Source of the DNA: a bacterium
GTDB taxonomy: Bacteria > Oederibacteriota > CAKKQC01
DNA: 64,000 nucleotides
Reading direction: 5' to 3'
NCBI GenBank assembly: GCA_919901855.1
Contig: CAKKQC010000038.1
Span: forward strand, 62,001-126,000
Shown here: in pieces, positions 16,308 through 25,343 of the stretch
Numbering within the stretch: the stretch's first letter is position 1
Layout: each line of letters opens with the position of its first letter
Notes under the pieces: generated by a model
The model's input: only the letters and a program-made list of their open reading frames with translations
Databases searched by the model: none
What the model was told of the DNA's origin: nothing
Program-made: the position numbers and the translations under genes

Positions 16308-18131
16308 ATGCTTCATCGCGTCCTGAGCCGTCTCTCCTGGCTGTGCCTGCTCATGCTCGGCGGCATCCTGCCCGTCGTCTTCTGGAACAAGACGGACGAC
16401 GGCCGTCTCGTTCAGTGGGGTACCTTCTGGATTCTTTCCGCCGTCGGGCTGGCGGCGGGCTGGGCTGTGGGCCTGCGCGCCCGCGCCGCCGGGCCCTTGC
16501 ACGTGCCCCTGCTCGCGATCGCCGCCGCCGTCCTTCTCCTGCCGCTCGCGGCGTTCCGGGTACCGGCCGCGCTCGGGCGTGGGCTTGATCTCGGTGCTTG
16601 CGTGGCTACCGCCATCCTCGCGGCCCATTGGCTCCGATCTCAGCGCCGGTTCCTGGAGTTTGGCGTCGTCCTGCTCGTCATTCATCTGGGGGTATCGTTC
16701 TACGGTTTCGCGCAGTACTTGGGGATTGATCCACAGCGATGGATGCACCAGTACGGCGGCCAGCGTCCGTTCGCGACACTCGGCAACCCAAACATCCTGG
16801 CCGGTCAGTTCGTGGTACTCCTGCCGTGGGCGGCCGTCATGTTCCTCTCGGCGAGGGGACGTGCTTCGAAACTGCTCTGGTTTCTCGTCACGATGTTGTG
16901 GGCCCTCCTCATCCTCGTGGCCCAGACGCGCGGCGCGTGGATCGCGGCGGGCGTCTCGATGGCGTGGGTTGGCTGGCAAAGCCGGGCTGTCGCGCGCAAC
17001 TGGCTCACCGCTCAGTGGGGGCAGGTGGCTGGGCTTGTTGCCCTGATCGCGATGGTCGCCATCGGTGCGTCGTGGCAGAATCCCGAACTTGCGGCGCGTG
17101 TAGCGGATCTTGTCCCGCACGACCTGGGCCAGGTGGCTTTGCGATACACGGCGGCTCGGGCTGCACTCCTTACTTGGCGGGACCGCCCCGTAACCGGGTT
17201 CGGGGGGAGTTGTTTTGCCCACGGGTTCGGGAAGCACATGGCGGCCGCAATGCCTTCTTCCGAGCGGCGGCTGTTCACGCACACCTATGCGGAGGCGGAC
17301 GTGCACTGCGACTACCTCCAGCTTCTGGCGGAATACGGCGTTGTCGGATTCGGCCTCCTCGCGTGGGTGGTCGTGTGTGCCGTGCGTCTCCTGCTCTTCC
17401 GGAGCCGGGACGATCCGTTGACGCGGGTTCTCATCGGCGGCGGCATCGCGCTCGCGATTCATGGGGCATTCAACTTTCCCCTGCGAATCGGCCCGACGGC
17501 ATTCCTCCTGTGGACCGGAATCGGGCTCGCGGCATCGATGGCTCCGGCCGACCCCACGGCCCCCGTGTCGGGCCCGGTGCCAAAGCCGAAGCCGGCCGCG
17601 CGGCTTACGGTGGCGTTGGCGGCTGTGGTCGTTGTTCTTGCGGTGGGGACGCTGGCGTCGATGAAGTTTGCGGCGAGCGCCTACAGCCGGATGGCGCTGG
17701 CCTACCGTAATGCCGGTGACTGGCGGACGTCGGCCGTTGCGTCAGAAGTCGGCCGCCGAGTGGACTGGGACGACCGGCGGGAGGCGTTCTATGTGGCGTC
17801 GATGCGCGGCCAGCTTGGGGACTACGCGGGGGCAGCCGAGATGTTTGCAGTCGAGGTGCGGCGCAACCCGTATTTCATGGACGGGTTCACGAACTACGGG
17901 GCCGTGCTCGGGTTCCTGGGGAGGAAACAGGAGGCTGAGGCCCAATTCCGGCGGGCGATCGAGCTGAACCCGGCGTACGCGGAGGCGTATGCCAACCTCG
18001 GCATCGTCCTGCTGGAGCTGCGGCGTTTTCCCGAGGCCGCGTCGGTGTTCCAGCGTGCGTTAGCGCTGGAGCCCGCCATGCGTCTCGCTCGCCAGGGACT
18101 TGGGCTGGCCGCGACTCACCGCCGGCCCTGA
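16308..18131 (+). CDS. O-antigen ligase-like (Wzy_C) membrane protein with TPR tail, copy 1
   Basis: 607 aa. About ten to twelve membrane helices occupy residues 1-450. The Wzy_C signature is clear: 'RPFATLGNPNILAGQFVVLLPW', the large periplasmic loop 'RDRPVTGFGGSCFAHGFG', and 'DVHCDYLQLLAEYGVVGFGLLAW'. After a further helix, residues ~470-600 are TPR units ('YFMDGFTNYGAVLGFLGRKQEAEAQFRRAIELNPAYAEAYANLG'). Such proteins ligate or polymerise lipid-linked glycan in the periplasm. Third-position GC is lower than in copy 2, although the proteins are close paralogues. Confidence 0.85.
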   Translation: MLHRVLSRLSWLCLLMLGGILPVVFWNKTDDGRLVQWGTFWILSAVGLAAGWAVGLRARAAGPLHVPLLAIAAAVLLLPLAAFRVPAALGRGLDLGACVATAILAAHWLRSQRRFLEFGVVLLVIHLGVSFYGFAQYLGIDPQRWMHQYGGQRPFATLGNPNILAGQFVVLLPWAAVMFLSARGRASKLLWFLVTMLWALLILVAQTRGAWIAAGVSMAWVGWQSRAVARNWLTAQWGQVAGLVALIAMVAIGASWQNPELAARVADLVPHDLGQVALRYTAARAALLTWRDRPVTGFGGSCFAHGFGKHMAAAMPSSERRLFTHTYAEADVHCDYLQLLAEYGVVGFGLLAWVVVCAVRLLLFRSRDDPLTRVLIGGGIALAIHGAFNFPLRIGPTAFLLWTGIGLAASMAPADPTAPVSGPVPKPKPAARLTVALAAVVVVLAVGTLASMKFAASAYSRMALAYRNAGDWRTSAVASEVGRRVDWDDRREAFYVASMRGQLGDYAGAAEMFAVEVRRNPYFMDGFTNYGAVLGFLGRKQEAEAQFRRAIELNPAYAEAYANLGIVLLELRRFPEAASVFQRALALEPAMRLARQGLGLAATHRRP

Positions 18132-18145
18132 GTGCGGCGGGGGAG

Positions 18146-18175
18146 TTGAGCGCAGAGGACATTCTTTTGTACAAT
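18146..18175 (+). promoter_or_regulatory. Promoter of the Phd/PIN module
   Basis: TTGAGC, an 18-base spacer and TACAAT, about 25 bases before the antitoxin ATG. An AGGGGGTG stretch serves as ribosome-binding site. The promoter is AT-rich relative to the flanking ligase genes. Confidence 0.65.
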
Positions 18176-18200
18176 TGCATGTCGGCAGGGGGTGACACGC

Positions 18201-18434
18201 ATGAAAGTGGCGACCAGCAGTGAATTCAGGAACAACGCGAAGCGATTCCTCGACGAAGTGGAACGAGGGCAGACCTATGAGATATACCGGCATGGGAGGC
18301 CGGTGGCCGTGCTGACTCCGACCCGGCGTCCCGCGGATTCGAAAGCCTACTGGCGAACGGTCCGGCCGCTGCGGATACCCGGCCTCTCTCTGAGCCGGGC
18401 GATCATCGCGGAACGGCGTTCGCGGAAATTCTAG
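18201..18434 (+). CDS. Phd/YefM-type antitoxin
   Basis: 77 aa from the ATG behind AGGGGGTG; a GTG 9 bases earlier is less well placed. 'MKVATSSEFRNNAKRFLDEVERGQTYEIYRHGRPVAVLTPT' is the Phd/YefM DNA-binding fold, including the G-x-x-x-x-I-x-R-x-G-R-P-V-A-V strand. The basic tail would wrap the PIN toxin encoded directly downstream with no gap. Confidence 0.87.
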   Translation: MKVATSSEFRNNAKRFLDEVERGQTYEIYRHGRPVAVLTPTRRPADSKAYWRTVRPLRIPGLSLSRAIIAERRSRKF

Positions 18435-18851
18435 ATGCGCGTCTGCTTTGATCCGTCCGCATTCGCCAAGCGATACGTGGCCGAGGCCGGGTCCGGCGCT
18501 GTCATCGACCGGTGCGCCGCGGCGGACGAGATCTGCCTGAGCGCGCTCGCGGTGCCGGAGCTGGTGTCGATGCTGACCCGCCTCCGGCGTGCCGGTGAGC
18601 TCACTGAGGGCACCTACCACGACCTGCGCGGCAAGCTCGAGGAGGATCTCGGTCACGCGGCGATCGTGGAGGTCAGTGCGTCCATCATCGCCTCCGCGGT
18701 CGGTTTCATCGAGCGTGCTCCTCTGCAGGCGTCCGACTCCATCCATCTGGCGTGTGCCCGGGCCGCCGACTGCGACTTGTTCGTGACCTCGGACCGGCAG
18801 CAACATGCAGCGGCGCGGAGTCTGGGGTTCAAGGCGGAGCTGGTCGGATGA
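18435..18851 (+). CDS. PIN-domain toxin (VapC-like)
   Basis: 138 aa. Acidic active-site residues: Asp in 'RVCFDPSAFAKRYV', Glu in 'AVPELVSMLTRL', Asp in 'LQASDSIHLACA' and Asp in 'DLFVTSDRQQHAAA'. The 'S-D-S-I-H-L-A' and 'V-T-S-D' strings are typical of type II PIN toxins. The last codons overlap the start of the second O-antigen ligase (ATGA), an unusual link between a toxin gene and an envelope gene. Confidence 0.87.
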   Translation: MRVCFDPSAFAKRYVAEAGSGAVIDRCAAADEICLSALAVPELVSMLTRLRRAGELTEGTYHDLRGKLEEDLGHAAIVEVSASIIASAVGFIERAPLQASDSIHLACARAADCDLFVTSDRQQHAAARSLGFKAELVG

Positions 18852-20701
18852 CCGCGAGGGCGCTCGTCATCGAGGCCGAGGAGCTCACACTCTTTTCCCG
18901 CCGCGTCATGGCGAAGCTCTCGTGGCTCTGCCTCCTCACGCTGGCCGGCATCCTGCCCATCGTGTTCTGGACACGCACCGACGACACGGTGCGGACGGCC
19001 CAGTGGATCTTCTTCTGGACCGTCGCCGCGGTCGGGCTCGGCGCGGGATGGGTGTCCGGCCTGCGCGTGGGGTGCGCGGGCCCCCTCCGCGTTCCCCTGC
19101 TCGCTTACGGAACGGCGGTCCTGCTGCTCCCCGCCGCCGCGTTCCGGTTTTCGACCGGGCTCGCCGACGGCCTCGGCGTCGCGGCCGGCGTCGCGAGCGC
19201 CCTCCTCGCGGCGTGGTGGCTCCGGGACCCCAAGCGGTTCCGCGCCTTCGCGACCGCGCTCCTCCTCGTCCATCTCGCCGTCTCGTTCTACGGGTTCATC
19301 CAGTACATGGGCGCCGATCCCATGCGCTGGGCGTACCAGTACGGGGGCATGCGGCCGTTCGCGACGCTGGGGAATCCGAACTTCCTCGCCGGCCACTTCG
19401 CCACCCTCCTGCCGTGGGCGGCCGTCATGTTCCTCGCGGCGCCGGGCCCGGTCTCGAAGATCCCGTGGCTCCTGGTGACGATGGTCTGGGCCCTGCTCGT
19501 GCTCGTGGCCCAGACGCGCGGCGCCTGGATCGCGGTCGGCGTCTCGATGGCCTGGATCGGCTGGCGGACCTGGAGCGGAGGGAGGGAATGGTTCGCGGCC
19601 CAGCGGAGCTGGCTCGCCGCCTTCGTCGTGCTCGTGATCCTGATCGCCGTCGGGGCGTCGGCGCGCAACCCCGAGCTGTCGGCCCGTATCGCGGACTTCG
19701 TGCCCCACGACTTCGGCCAGATCGCGAAGCGGTACACGGCGGCCCGGGCGGCCCTCTTCATGTGGCGGGACCGGCCGGTCACCGGGTTCGGCGGCGGATG
19801 CTTCAAGCACGGTTTCGGGAAGTACATGGCGAAGGCGATGCCGCCGGAGGAGATACGGCAGTTCATGCACACGTACTCGGAGGAGTACGCGCACTGCGAC
19901 TACCTCCAGCTCATCGCCGAGACGGGCGTGATCGGGTTCGGCCTGTTCGCGTGGGTGCTCGTGTGCGCGGTCCGGCTCCTGCTCCTGCGCACGCGCGACG
20001 ACTGGGCGGCGCGGATCCTCCTGGGCGGCGGGATCGCGCTCGGGATCCACGCGGCGTTCAACCTGCCCCTGCACATCGGCCCGACCACGTTCCTGTGCTG
20101 GGCCGGAATCGGGCTGGCCGCAGTTCTTTCCTCCCCGAGGACGGAGACACCGGTGGCTTGGGCGGGGCCGGCGGCATGGTCGCGGCCGGTGGCCCTGATC
20201 GCCGTGATCACGGTCGGCACGCTGGCCGTGCTCCAGTTCGCGGCGAGCGCCTACAGCCGCGTCGGGATGGATTACCGGAACGTCGGGGACTGGCGGATCT
20301 CGCTCGCCGCCTACGAGCGCGGGCTGCGCGTGAACTGGGACGACCGGCGGGAGGCGTTCTACGTGGCCTCGATGCGCGGCCAGATAGGCGACCTCGATAC
20401 GGCGGCGCGCATGTTCGAGCTCGAGATCCGCCGCAACCCGTACTACATGGACGGGTTCACGAACTACGGGAGCGTCCTCGGCATGCAGAAGCGGATCAAG
20501 GAGGCCGAGGCCCCGTTCCGCCGCGCGATCGAGCTGAACCCCGCCTACGCGGACGCCTTCGCTAACCTCGGGGTGGCCCTGCTCGAGCTTGGACGGTTCC
20601 CCGAGGCGGAGTCGGTCTTTCAGCAGGCGGTGGCGCTCGATCCCACGAGCGCGCAGGGCCGGCAGGGGCTGGAACTCGCCCGGGCGCGCCGCCGGCCTTG
20701 A
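18848..20701 (+). CDS. O-antigen ligase-like (Wzy_C) membrane protein with TPR tail, copy 2
   Basis: 617 aa from the ATG overlapping the PIN stop. An internal ATG at 18908 ('MAKLSWLCLL') aligns better with copy 1 and is the alternative start. The same layout is present: 'GNPNFLAGHFATLLPWAAVMFL', 'RDRPVTGFGGGCFKHGFGKYM', 'AHCDYLQLIAETGVIGFG', and TPR units near the C-terminus ('GSVLGMQKRIKEAEAPFRRAIELNPAYADAFANLG'). Clearly a tandem duplicate of copy 1, with higher GC. Stop overlaps the TTG of the HAD gene. Confidence 0.84.
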   Translation: MTARALVIEAEELTLFSRRVMAKLSWLCLLTLAGILPIVFWTRTDDTVRTAQWIFFWTVAAVGLGAGWVSGLRVGCAGPLRVPLLAYGTAVLLLPAAAFRFSTGLADGLGVAAGVASALLAAWWLRDPKRFRAFATALLLVHLAVSFYGFIQYMGADPMRWAYQYGGMRPFATLGNPNFLAGHFATLLPWAAVMFLAAPGPVSKIPWLLVTMVWALLVLVAQTRGAWIAVGVSMAWIGWRTWSGGREWFAAQRSWLAAFVVLVILIAVGASARNPELSARIADFVPHDFGQIAKRYTAARAALFMWRDRPVTGFGGGCFKHGFGKYMAKAMPPEEIRQFMHTYSEEYAHCDYLQLIAETGVIGFGLFAWVLVCAVRLLLLRTRDDWAARILLGGGIALGIHAAFNLPLHIGPTTFLCWAGIGLAAVLSSPRTETPVAWAGPAAWSRPVALIAVITVGTLAVLQFAASAYSRVGMDYRNVGDWRISLAAYERGLRVNWDDRREAFYVASMRGQIGDLDTAARMFELEIRRNPYYMDGFTNYGSVLGMQKRIKEAEAPFRRAIELNPAYADAFANLGVALLELGRFPEAESVFQQAVALDPTSAQGRQGLELARARRRP

Positions 20702-21372
20702 ACCTCCGGGCGGCCATCTTTGATTTCGACGGCGTGATCCTCGAGACCGAGGAGGGCGACTTCGAGGGCTGGCGCCAGGTCTACGCGGACCACGGGGCGG
20801 AGCTGCGCTTCGAGGACTGGGCCGTGTGCATCGGGACGACGGGCGCCTTTCATCCGGCGGAGAACCTCGAGCGCCTGATCGGCCGGCCCGTCGACCGCGA
20901 GGCCGCCCGGCGGAGGCACCAGGAGATCCAGGACGCCAACACGGCGCGACTGGGCATCAAGCCGGGCGTGATCGCGCTCCTGGACGAGGCCGACCGGGCC
21001 GGGATCAGGCTCGCGGTCGCCTCGTCCTCGGGCGGGGGCTGGGTGCCGAACAACCTCGCGGCGTGGGGGCTGGCGGCGCGGTTTCCCGTGGTCGTGACCG
21101 CGGACGGCCTGCTGCCGCCGAAGCCCGATCCGGCGGTGTACGTCGCCGCGCTGGAGGCCCTGGGGGTCGCGGCGGGATCGGCCGTGGCCTTCGAGGATTC
21201 GCCCAACGGGATCGCGGCGGCGAAGGCGGCCGGCATTTTCGCCGTGGCGGTCCCCAACGCGCTGACGGCGCGGCTGGACCTCTCGCGGGCGGATCTCCGG
21301 GTCGGGAGCCTGGCGGAGGTGACGCTTTCCGGAATAGATCGCAGAATGTCGAACGGAAGGGGGCACGCATGA
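20698..21372 (+). CDS. HAD-superfamily phosphatase (beta-phosphoglucomutase-like)
   Basis: 224 aa. The TTG start overlaps the preceding stop and directly precedes 'RAAIFDFDGVILETE', the D-x-D nucleophile/acid motif. 'VASSSGGGW', 'KPDPAVYVAALEALGV' (Lys) and 'AVAFEDSPNGIAAAKAAG' complete the four HAD motifs. The helical cap between residues ~15 and 85 matches subfamily I phosphosugar phosphatases or mutases. Cytoplasmic. The substrate is probably a phosphorylated sugar of the surrounding pathway. Confidence 0.9.
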   Translation: MNLRAAIFDFDGVILETEEGDFEGWRQVYADHGAELRFEDWAVCIGTTGAFHPAENLERLIGRPVDREAARRRHQEIQDANTARLGIKPGVIALLDEADRAGIRLAVASSSGGGWVPNNLAAWGLAARFPVVVTADGLLPPKPDPAVYVAALEALGVAAGSAVAFEDSPNGIAAAKAAGIFAVAVPNALTARLDLSRADLRVGSLAEVTLSGIDRRMSNGRGHA

Positions 21373-22712
21373 AGGGCACGCGGGCGACGTGGATCGAACC
21401 GAAGGCGCTGGATTCCGGGATCCGGGACGAGGTCGAGCGGATCAGGATCGTGGACGGCCACGAGCACCTGGACGAGGAAGCGGCGCGGCTCAAGCAGCCG
21501 AACGACCTGACCCGGTTCTTCATGTATTACACCTTCGACGACGTGACGACGACGCGGAAGACCGCAGCCGACTCAGGGGAGTTCTTCAAGGCGGGCACGA
21601 CGCCCGACCGGCAGTGGCGGATGGTCCGGGACGCCTGGCCCCTCGCCCGGCACACGGGCTACGGCCGGGCGGTCCGGCTCTCGATCAAGGAGCTGTACGG
21701 CATCGACGACCTGCGCGACGACACGATCCGGCCCCTCCTCGCCGCGATCGCCAAGCGGAACCGGCCCGGCGTGACCAAGTGGATGTTGCGCGAGAAGGCG
21801 GGAGTCGAGGTCGCGCTCGTGAACGCCGAGGACCCGGGGGACATGGCGCGGCGCACGGGGTCGCCCGGACTGTTCCTGTTCGACATCACCGTGTCCGGGT
21901 TCCTGGGCGATAAGCCGGACCTCAAGCCCTACGAAAAGGCCTCGGGCATCGCGTGCACGTCGCTGCGCGCCTGGCACCGGATGATGGACTGGTACTTCGC
22001 GCGCTGGGGCCGGCAGGCGGTCGCGATCAAGAACGTGAGCGCGTACTGGCGCGTGCTCAAGTACGACGAGGTGTCCGAGGCGGACGCCGCGCCCCTGTAC
22101 GAGAAGTGGCTCGTGCGCCGGAAGAAGGTGACGCCAGCCGAGCGGAAAGCGGTCCAGGACCACTTCTTCGACGCGTGCGTGCGGCGGGCGACCGAGCTCG
22201 ACCTCGCGGTCAAGATCCACACCGGGTACCACGCGGGGACCGGGTACACGGACCTGAACCTGCCCCGGGTTCGCGACCTCGCGAGCCTGTTCCGGCGCCA
22301 CCCGAAGGCGCGGTTCGACATCTTCCACCTCTCGTATCCCGAGTGGGACGACCTGATCGCGCTCGCCAAGCACTACCCGAACGTGGTTGCCGACATGTGC
22401 TGGGCGTGGGCCATCGATCCAATGGGGGCCCGGCAGTTCGCGCGGCAGGCCCTGCACGCGCTTCCGCTCAACAAGGTGCACGGGTTCGGCGGCGACGTCG
22501 GGTACGCGGACATGGTCTACGGGCACGCCCGGATCGCCCGGGACTCGATCGCGGCCGTGCTAACCGAGGCCGTGCGGGAGGGGCGACTGACGCGCGCGGA
22601 CGCGAAGGAGGCGGCGCGCCGCTGGCTCCGCGAGAACGCGATGGAGTTCTACCGGATCGAGAAGCGCCGGGCGGCCCAGGCCGCCGGCCAGCCGCCTCCC
22701 TTGAAGCCGTGA
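21369..22712 (+). CDS. Metal-dependent amidohydrolase-superfamily protein (uronate isomerase/decarboxylase-like)
   Basis: 447 aa. The ATG overlaps the HAD stop (ATGA). 'RIVDGHEHLDEE' gives the first H-x-H metal site, 'LAVKIHTGYHAGTGYTDLN' and 'FDIFHLSYPEWDD' further His ligands, and 'HGFGGDVGYADMVYGHARIARDSIA' the terminal Asp. This order fits the amidohydrolase_2/uronate-isomerase region. The long insert at residues ~60-170 and the low match to classical UxaC leave the reaction open. Its place beside a HAD phosphatase and downstream of sugar-acid genes points to uronate or aldonic-acid chemistry (inference). Confidence 0.75.
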   Translation: MKGTRATWIEPKALDSGIRDEVERIRIVDGHEHLDEEAARLKQPNDLTRFFMYYTFDDVTTTRKTAADSGEFFKAGTTPDRQWRMVRDAWPLARHTGYGRAVRLSIKELYGIDDLRDDTIRPLLAAIAKRNRPGVTKWMLREKAGVEVALVNAEDPGDMARRTGSPGLFLFDITVSGFLGDKPDLKPYEKASGIACTSLRAWHRMMDWYFARWGRQAVAIKNVSAYWRVLKYDEVSEADAAPLYEKWLVRRKKVTPAERKAVQDHFFDACVRRATELDLAVKIHTGYHAGTGYTDLNLPRVRDLASLFRRHPKARFDIFHLSYPEWDDLIALAKHYPNVVADMCWAWAIDPMGARQFARQALHALPLNKVHGFGGDVGYADMVYGHARIARDSIAAVLTEAVREGRLTRADAKEAARRWLRENAMEFYRIEKRRAAQAAGQPPPLKP

Positions 22713-24604
22713 CGCTGCCGCCCTTTCCCGGCCGGCTCCTGCTCCGGCTGATCCTGCTCTGGCTCGTGTTCGCGGTGCCGCTGGCCGTGCTCAAGACCGG
22801 GAACGACTACGTGATTCAGCCGAAGTTCGCGGTCTGCGTCGTGGGAGCGGGGGCAGTTGCTGCCACGCTGACGGCGGCGGGCCGGTGGCGCGCGCTGCTG
22901 GCCCAACCGCTCATGCTCCCGCTCGTGGGCGTCTGCGCCGCCGCCGCCGTCTCCTGGCCGGCTGCGATCAATCGCTGGCAGGCGGGGAAGCTCGTCTTCG
23001 AGCAGGCGGGCTGGGCGGTGCTGTGCCTGGCCGCCGTCGCGGAGGCCCCGGGGCTGGGGCGCGTCCTCACCGTGACTGCCGCCAGCGTTGCCGTCCAGCT
23101 CTGGGTAGCGATCCAGCAGATCCGGGGCAACTGGATCGTCGGGCACGGGGAGCAGTTCGGGGCGGGGCGGATCTACGCGACGCTGGGCAACCCCAGCTTC
23201 TTCGGGGTCTACCTCGCGCCGGTGGCCGTGGTTCTGCTGTGCGGGGTGCTCGTCGCGTTTCGCCGGGGTGCGACGCGACGTGACGTGGCCGTGGCCGCTG
23301 GTTCCACAGTGACCCTCGGCGCCGTGCTCTTCCTGATGGCCAAGGCGGGAGTCATGGACGCGTGGGCCGGGCTCGCTCTCGGCGGCGCGACCGCGGTGTG
23401 GTTCCTGGCCCGGGACCGGGTGCCCCGGATCCGGAGCGCCCTGCTCGTCCTGCTCGTGCTCGCCGCCGGGGCCACGGCCACCGTGACCCAGTTGTCCCCG
23501 CGGATCTGGGACCGGCTCGACTATCTAAAGGTGAAGGCCTTCTCGTGGCACGCGGCGGCGTGGCTGTGGCGCGACCACCCCGTCCTGGGCGCGGGGCCCG
23601 GCGAGTACCAGACGCAATCGCCGCTCGTCATGGGCCGCGTCCACGCGCTCTGGACCCGGACGTGGGGGGTGCCGGAAGGGTACGTGGCGCCGCACGACGA
23701 GGCCTTTGCGCACCAGGACCTGCTTCAGATGCTCGCCGAGGGGGGCGTCGCCGGGCTCGGACTCATGCTCTGGTTCGTGGCCGTGGTCGTGCGCGCCGGC
23801 CGGCGCGACCCCGCCCGCGCGCCGTGGCTCGGCGCCCTCGCGTCCTTCCTGCCGACCATGTGCCTGCACTTTCCCATGCATCTCGCCTCGTCGCTGCTCC
23901 TGTTCTGGCTCTGCGCCGGCTGGGCGGCCCGTGTCCAGGACCCTCTCCCTCCTTTGGAGAGAGAGGGGAGGGTGAGGGTGGGGTTTGGATTGGCGGCCGG
24001 CGTGGCCGCCGTCGTCCTGTCGGCGCTGGCGCTCCGCGGGCAGGTGGCCAACGTCCAGCTCGGCGAGGGCTACCGGCTCTTCCGCGGGGGCGCGCCGCGG
24101 CTCGCGGTCCCGTTCTTCGAGCGGTTCGAGCGGCTAAACGGCCACCACTACGAGGAGCGGTTCTACGCGGGAGCGCTTCATCAGGCACTCAAGGACGACG
24201 GCGCGGCCATCGCGTCCTACGGGCGCGCGCTCGAGCTGTATCCGGCCATGCAGGGCGCGCTCTACAACCTCGGGAACGTGCACTTCAACCGCGGCAATTA
24301 CCCGGAGGCCGAATTCGTCTTCGAACGAGTACTCGAGATCAACCCGTGCAATGTCGAGGCCGCCAATAACCTGGGCAACGCGCTCGCGCTCCAGGGGCGC
24401 CATGCGGAGGCGGGCCGGTGGTACCTCCGCGCCATCGCGCTGTCGCCGCGGTACCCCGACGCGCTCTACAACCTCGCCGTGAACGAGTACCGCCTCGACC
24501 GGAAGCGGGAGGCGCGCCGGTGGCTCGCGAAGGCCCTGGAGGCCGATCCCCGGTATCCGGCCGCGCGCGAGCTCGCCGTCACGCTGGGGATGAAGCGGCC
24601 GTGA
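22709..24604 (+). CDS. O-antigen ligase-like (Wzy_C) membrane protein with TPR tail, copy 3
   Basis: 631 aa from a GTG overlapping the amidohydrolase stop. It is more divergent than copies 1 and 2, but has 'RIYATLGNPSFFGVYLAPVAV', 'RDHPVLGAGPGEYQTQSP' and 'FAHQDLLQMLAEGGVAGLGLMLW', equivalent to the Wzy_C motifs. From residue ~450 there are about four TPRs ('GALYNLGNVHFNRGNYPEAEFVFERVLEINP', 'AANNLGNALALQGRHAEAGRW'). Between the last helices a Pro/Arg-rich segment is encoded by a CCCTCTCCC-type palindromic repeat. Confidence 0.82.
   Translation: MTLPPFPGRLLLRLILLWLVFAVPLAVLKTGNDYVIQPKFAVCVVGAGAVAATLTAAGRWRALLAQPLMLPLVGVCAAAAVSWPAAINRWQAGKLVFEQAGWAVLCLAAVAEAPGLGRVLTVTAASVAVQLWVAIQQIRGNWIVGHGEQFGAGRIYATLGNPSFFGVYLAPVAVVLLCGVLVAFRRGATRRDVAVAAGSTVTLGAVLFLMAKAGVMDAWAGLALGGATAVWFLARDRVPRIRSALLVLLVLAAGATATVTQLSPRIWDRLDYLKVKAFSWHAAAWLWRDHPVLGAGPGEYQTQSPLVMGRVHALWTRTWGVPEGYVAPHDEAFAHQDLLQMLAEGGVAGLGLMLWFVAVVVRAGRRDPARAPWLGALASFLPTMCLHFPMHLASSLLLFWLCAGWAARVQDPLPPLEREGRVRVGFGLAAGVAAVVLSALALRGQVANVQLGEGYRLFRGGAPRLAVPFFERFERLNGHHYEERFYAGALHQALKDDGAAIASYGRALELYPAMQGALYNLGNVHFNRGNYPEAEFVFERVLEINPCNVEAANNLGNALALQGRHAEAGRWYLRAIALSPRYPDALYNLAVNEYRLDRKREARRWLAKALEADPRYPAARELAVTLGMKRP
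23941..23978. repeat. CCCTCTCCC/GGGAGGG palindromic repeat inside a coding region
   Basis: CCCTCTCCCTCC pairs with the downstream GGGGAGGGTGAGGG with one mismatch around a short loop. The segment resembles the dispersed CCCTCTCCC...GGGAGAGGG elements common in bacterial genomes. It is in frame within ligase copy 3 and encodes a Pro/Glu/Arg/Gly-rich loop between two membrane helices. Confidence 0.6.
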
Positions 24605-25299
24605 CGATCCTCGCGGTCCTCCTGTGCGTGGCCCAGAGCGTGCGGGCGATGGCGCCCGCGGCCTTGAGCGCGACCACGCCCGAGTCGGAGGGCGGTACCG
24701 CGTGGAAGGATTCCGGGCTCTACGGCACCGGCTGGACCGTCACGGCCGGCTACTTCTTCAAGGACACGATGTTCTACAGTCAGGGCCGCGGCGGCCCGGC
24801 GGTCTCGGTGGGCAAGGCGTTCCGGGTCCTGCGCTGGCTCGGGATCAGGGCGGGTGGCGGGGTGCTCCGGGCGAAGGGCACGATGAACACCTCGGGGGCC
24901 GGATCGGGATTCCGCACGACCTTCGACTCGACCGTCATGTACGCCGACCTCGGGATCGTGACGCCGTGGCTGCCGTTCCCGGTCTCGCTCGCATTCTACC
25001 GGCACGCGACGGACCTGACCGACGCGGCCGGGTCCGGGGCGCTCTATGGGCGGACGTTCAGGGGGTCCGCGACGGGGACGGGCCTGGGGGCGGATGTCCG
25101 GATCGAGTTCGAGTTCTTCTCGTCGAAGCGGCGGGCCCCGCACCGCGGGCCCGGTATCGTGCTGGGGTACTCGGGGTTCATGGACTTTTCGCCGAAGAAG
25201 CTGGGGACCCGGGACGCGGCCGGGGTCGTGCTGGAGCATCCGAAGTGGAAGCCGTTCGCGGGCGAGGGGCTCCATGCCGGACTCGAGTACGAATTCTAG
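24601..25299 (+). CDS. Small secreted beta-barrel-like outer-membrane protein, function unknown
   Basis: 232 aa. The GTG start overlaps the ligase stop and yields a Sec signal (MTILAVLLCVAQSVRAMAPA). The mature part is rich in Gly and aromatic residues with alternating strands ('YGTGWTVTAGYFF', 'LRWLGIRAGGGVL', 'VMYADLGIVTPW', 'GPGIVLGYSGFMDF') and ends in 'GLEYEF'. A terminal Phe is typical of BAM-inserted barrels of 8-10 strands. No family recognised. Probably an outer-membrane protein accompanying the glycan genes. Confidence 0.65.
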   Translation: MTILAVLLCVAQSVRAMAPAALSATTPESEGGTAWKDSGLYGTGWTVTAGYFFKDTMFYSQGRGGPAVSVGKAFRVLRWLGIRAGGGVLRAKGTMNTSGAGSGFRTTFDSTVMYADLGIVTPWLPFPVSLAFYRHATDLTDAAGSGALYGRTFRGSATGTGLGADVRIEFEFFSSKRRAPHRGPGIVLGYSGFMDFSPKKLGTRDAAGVVLEHPKWKPFAGEGLHAGLEYEF

Positions 25300-25343
25300 G
25301 TAAGATTCAGGAAACATCTCGCAGGCCGAGGAGGAGGAATAGG

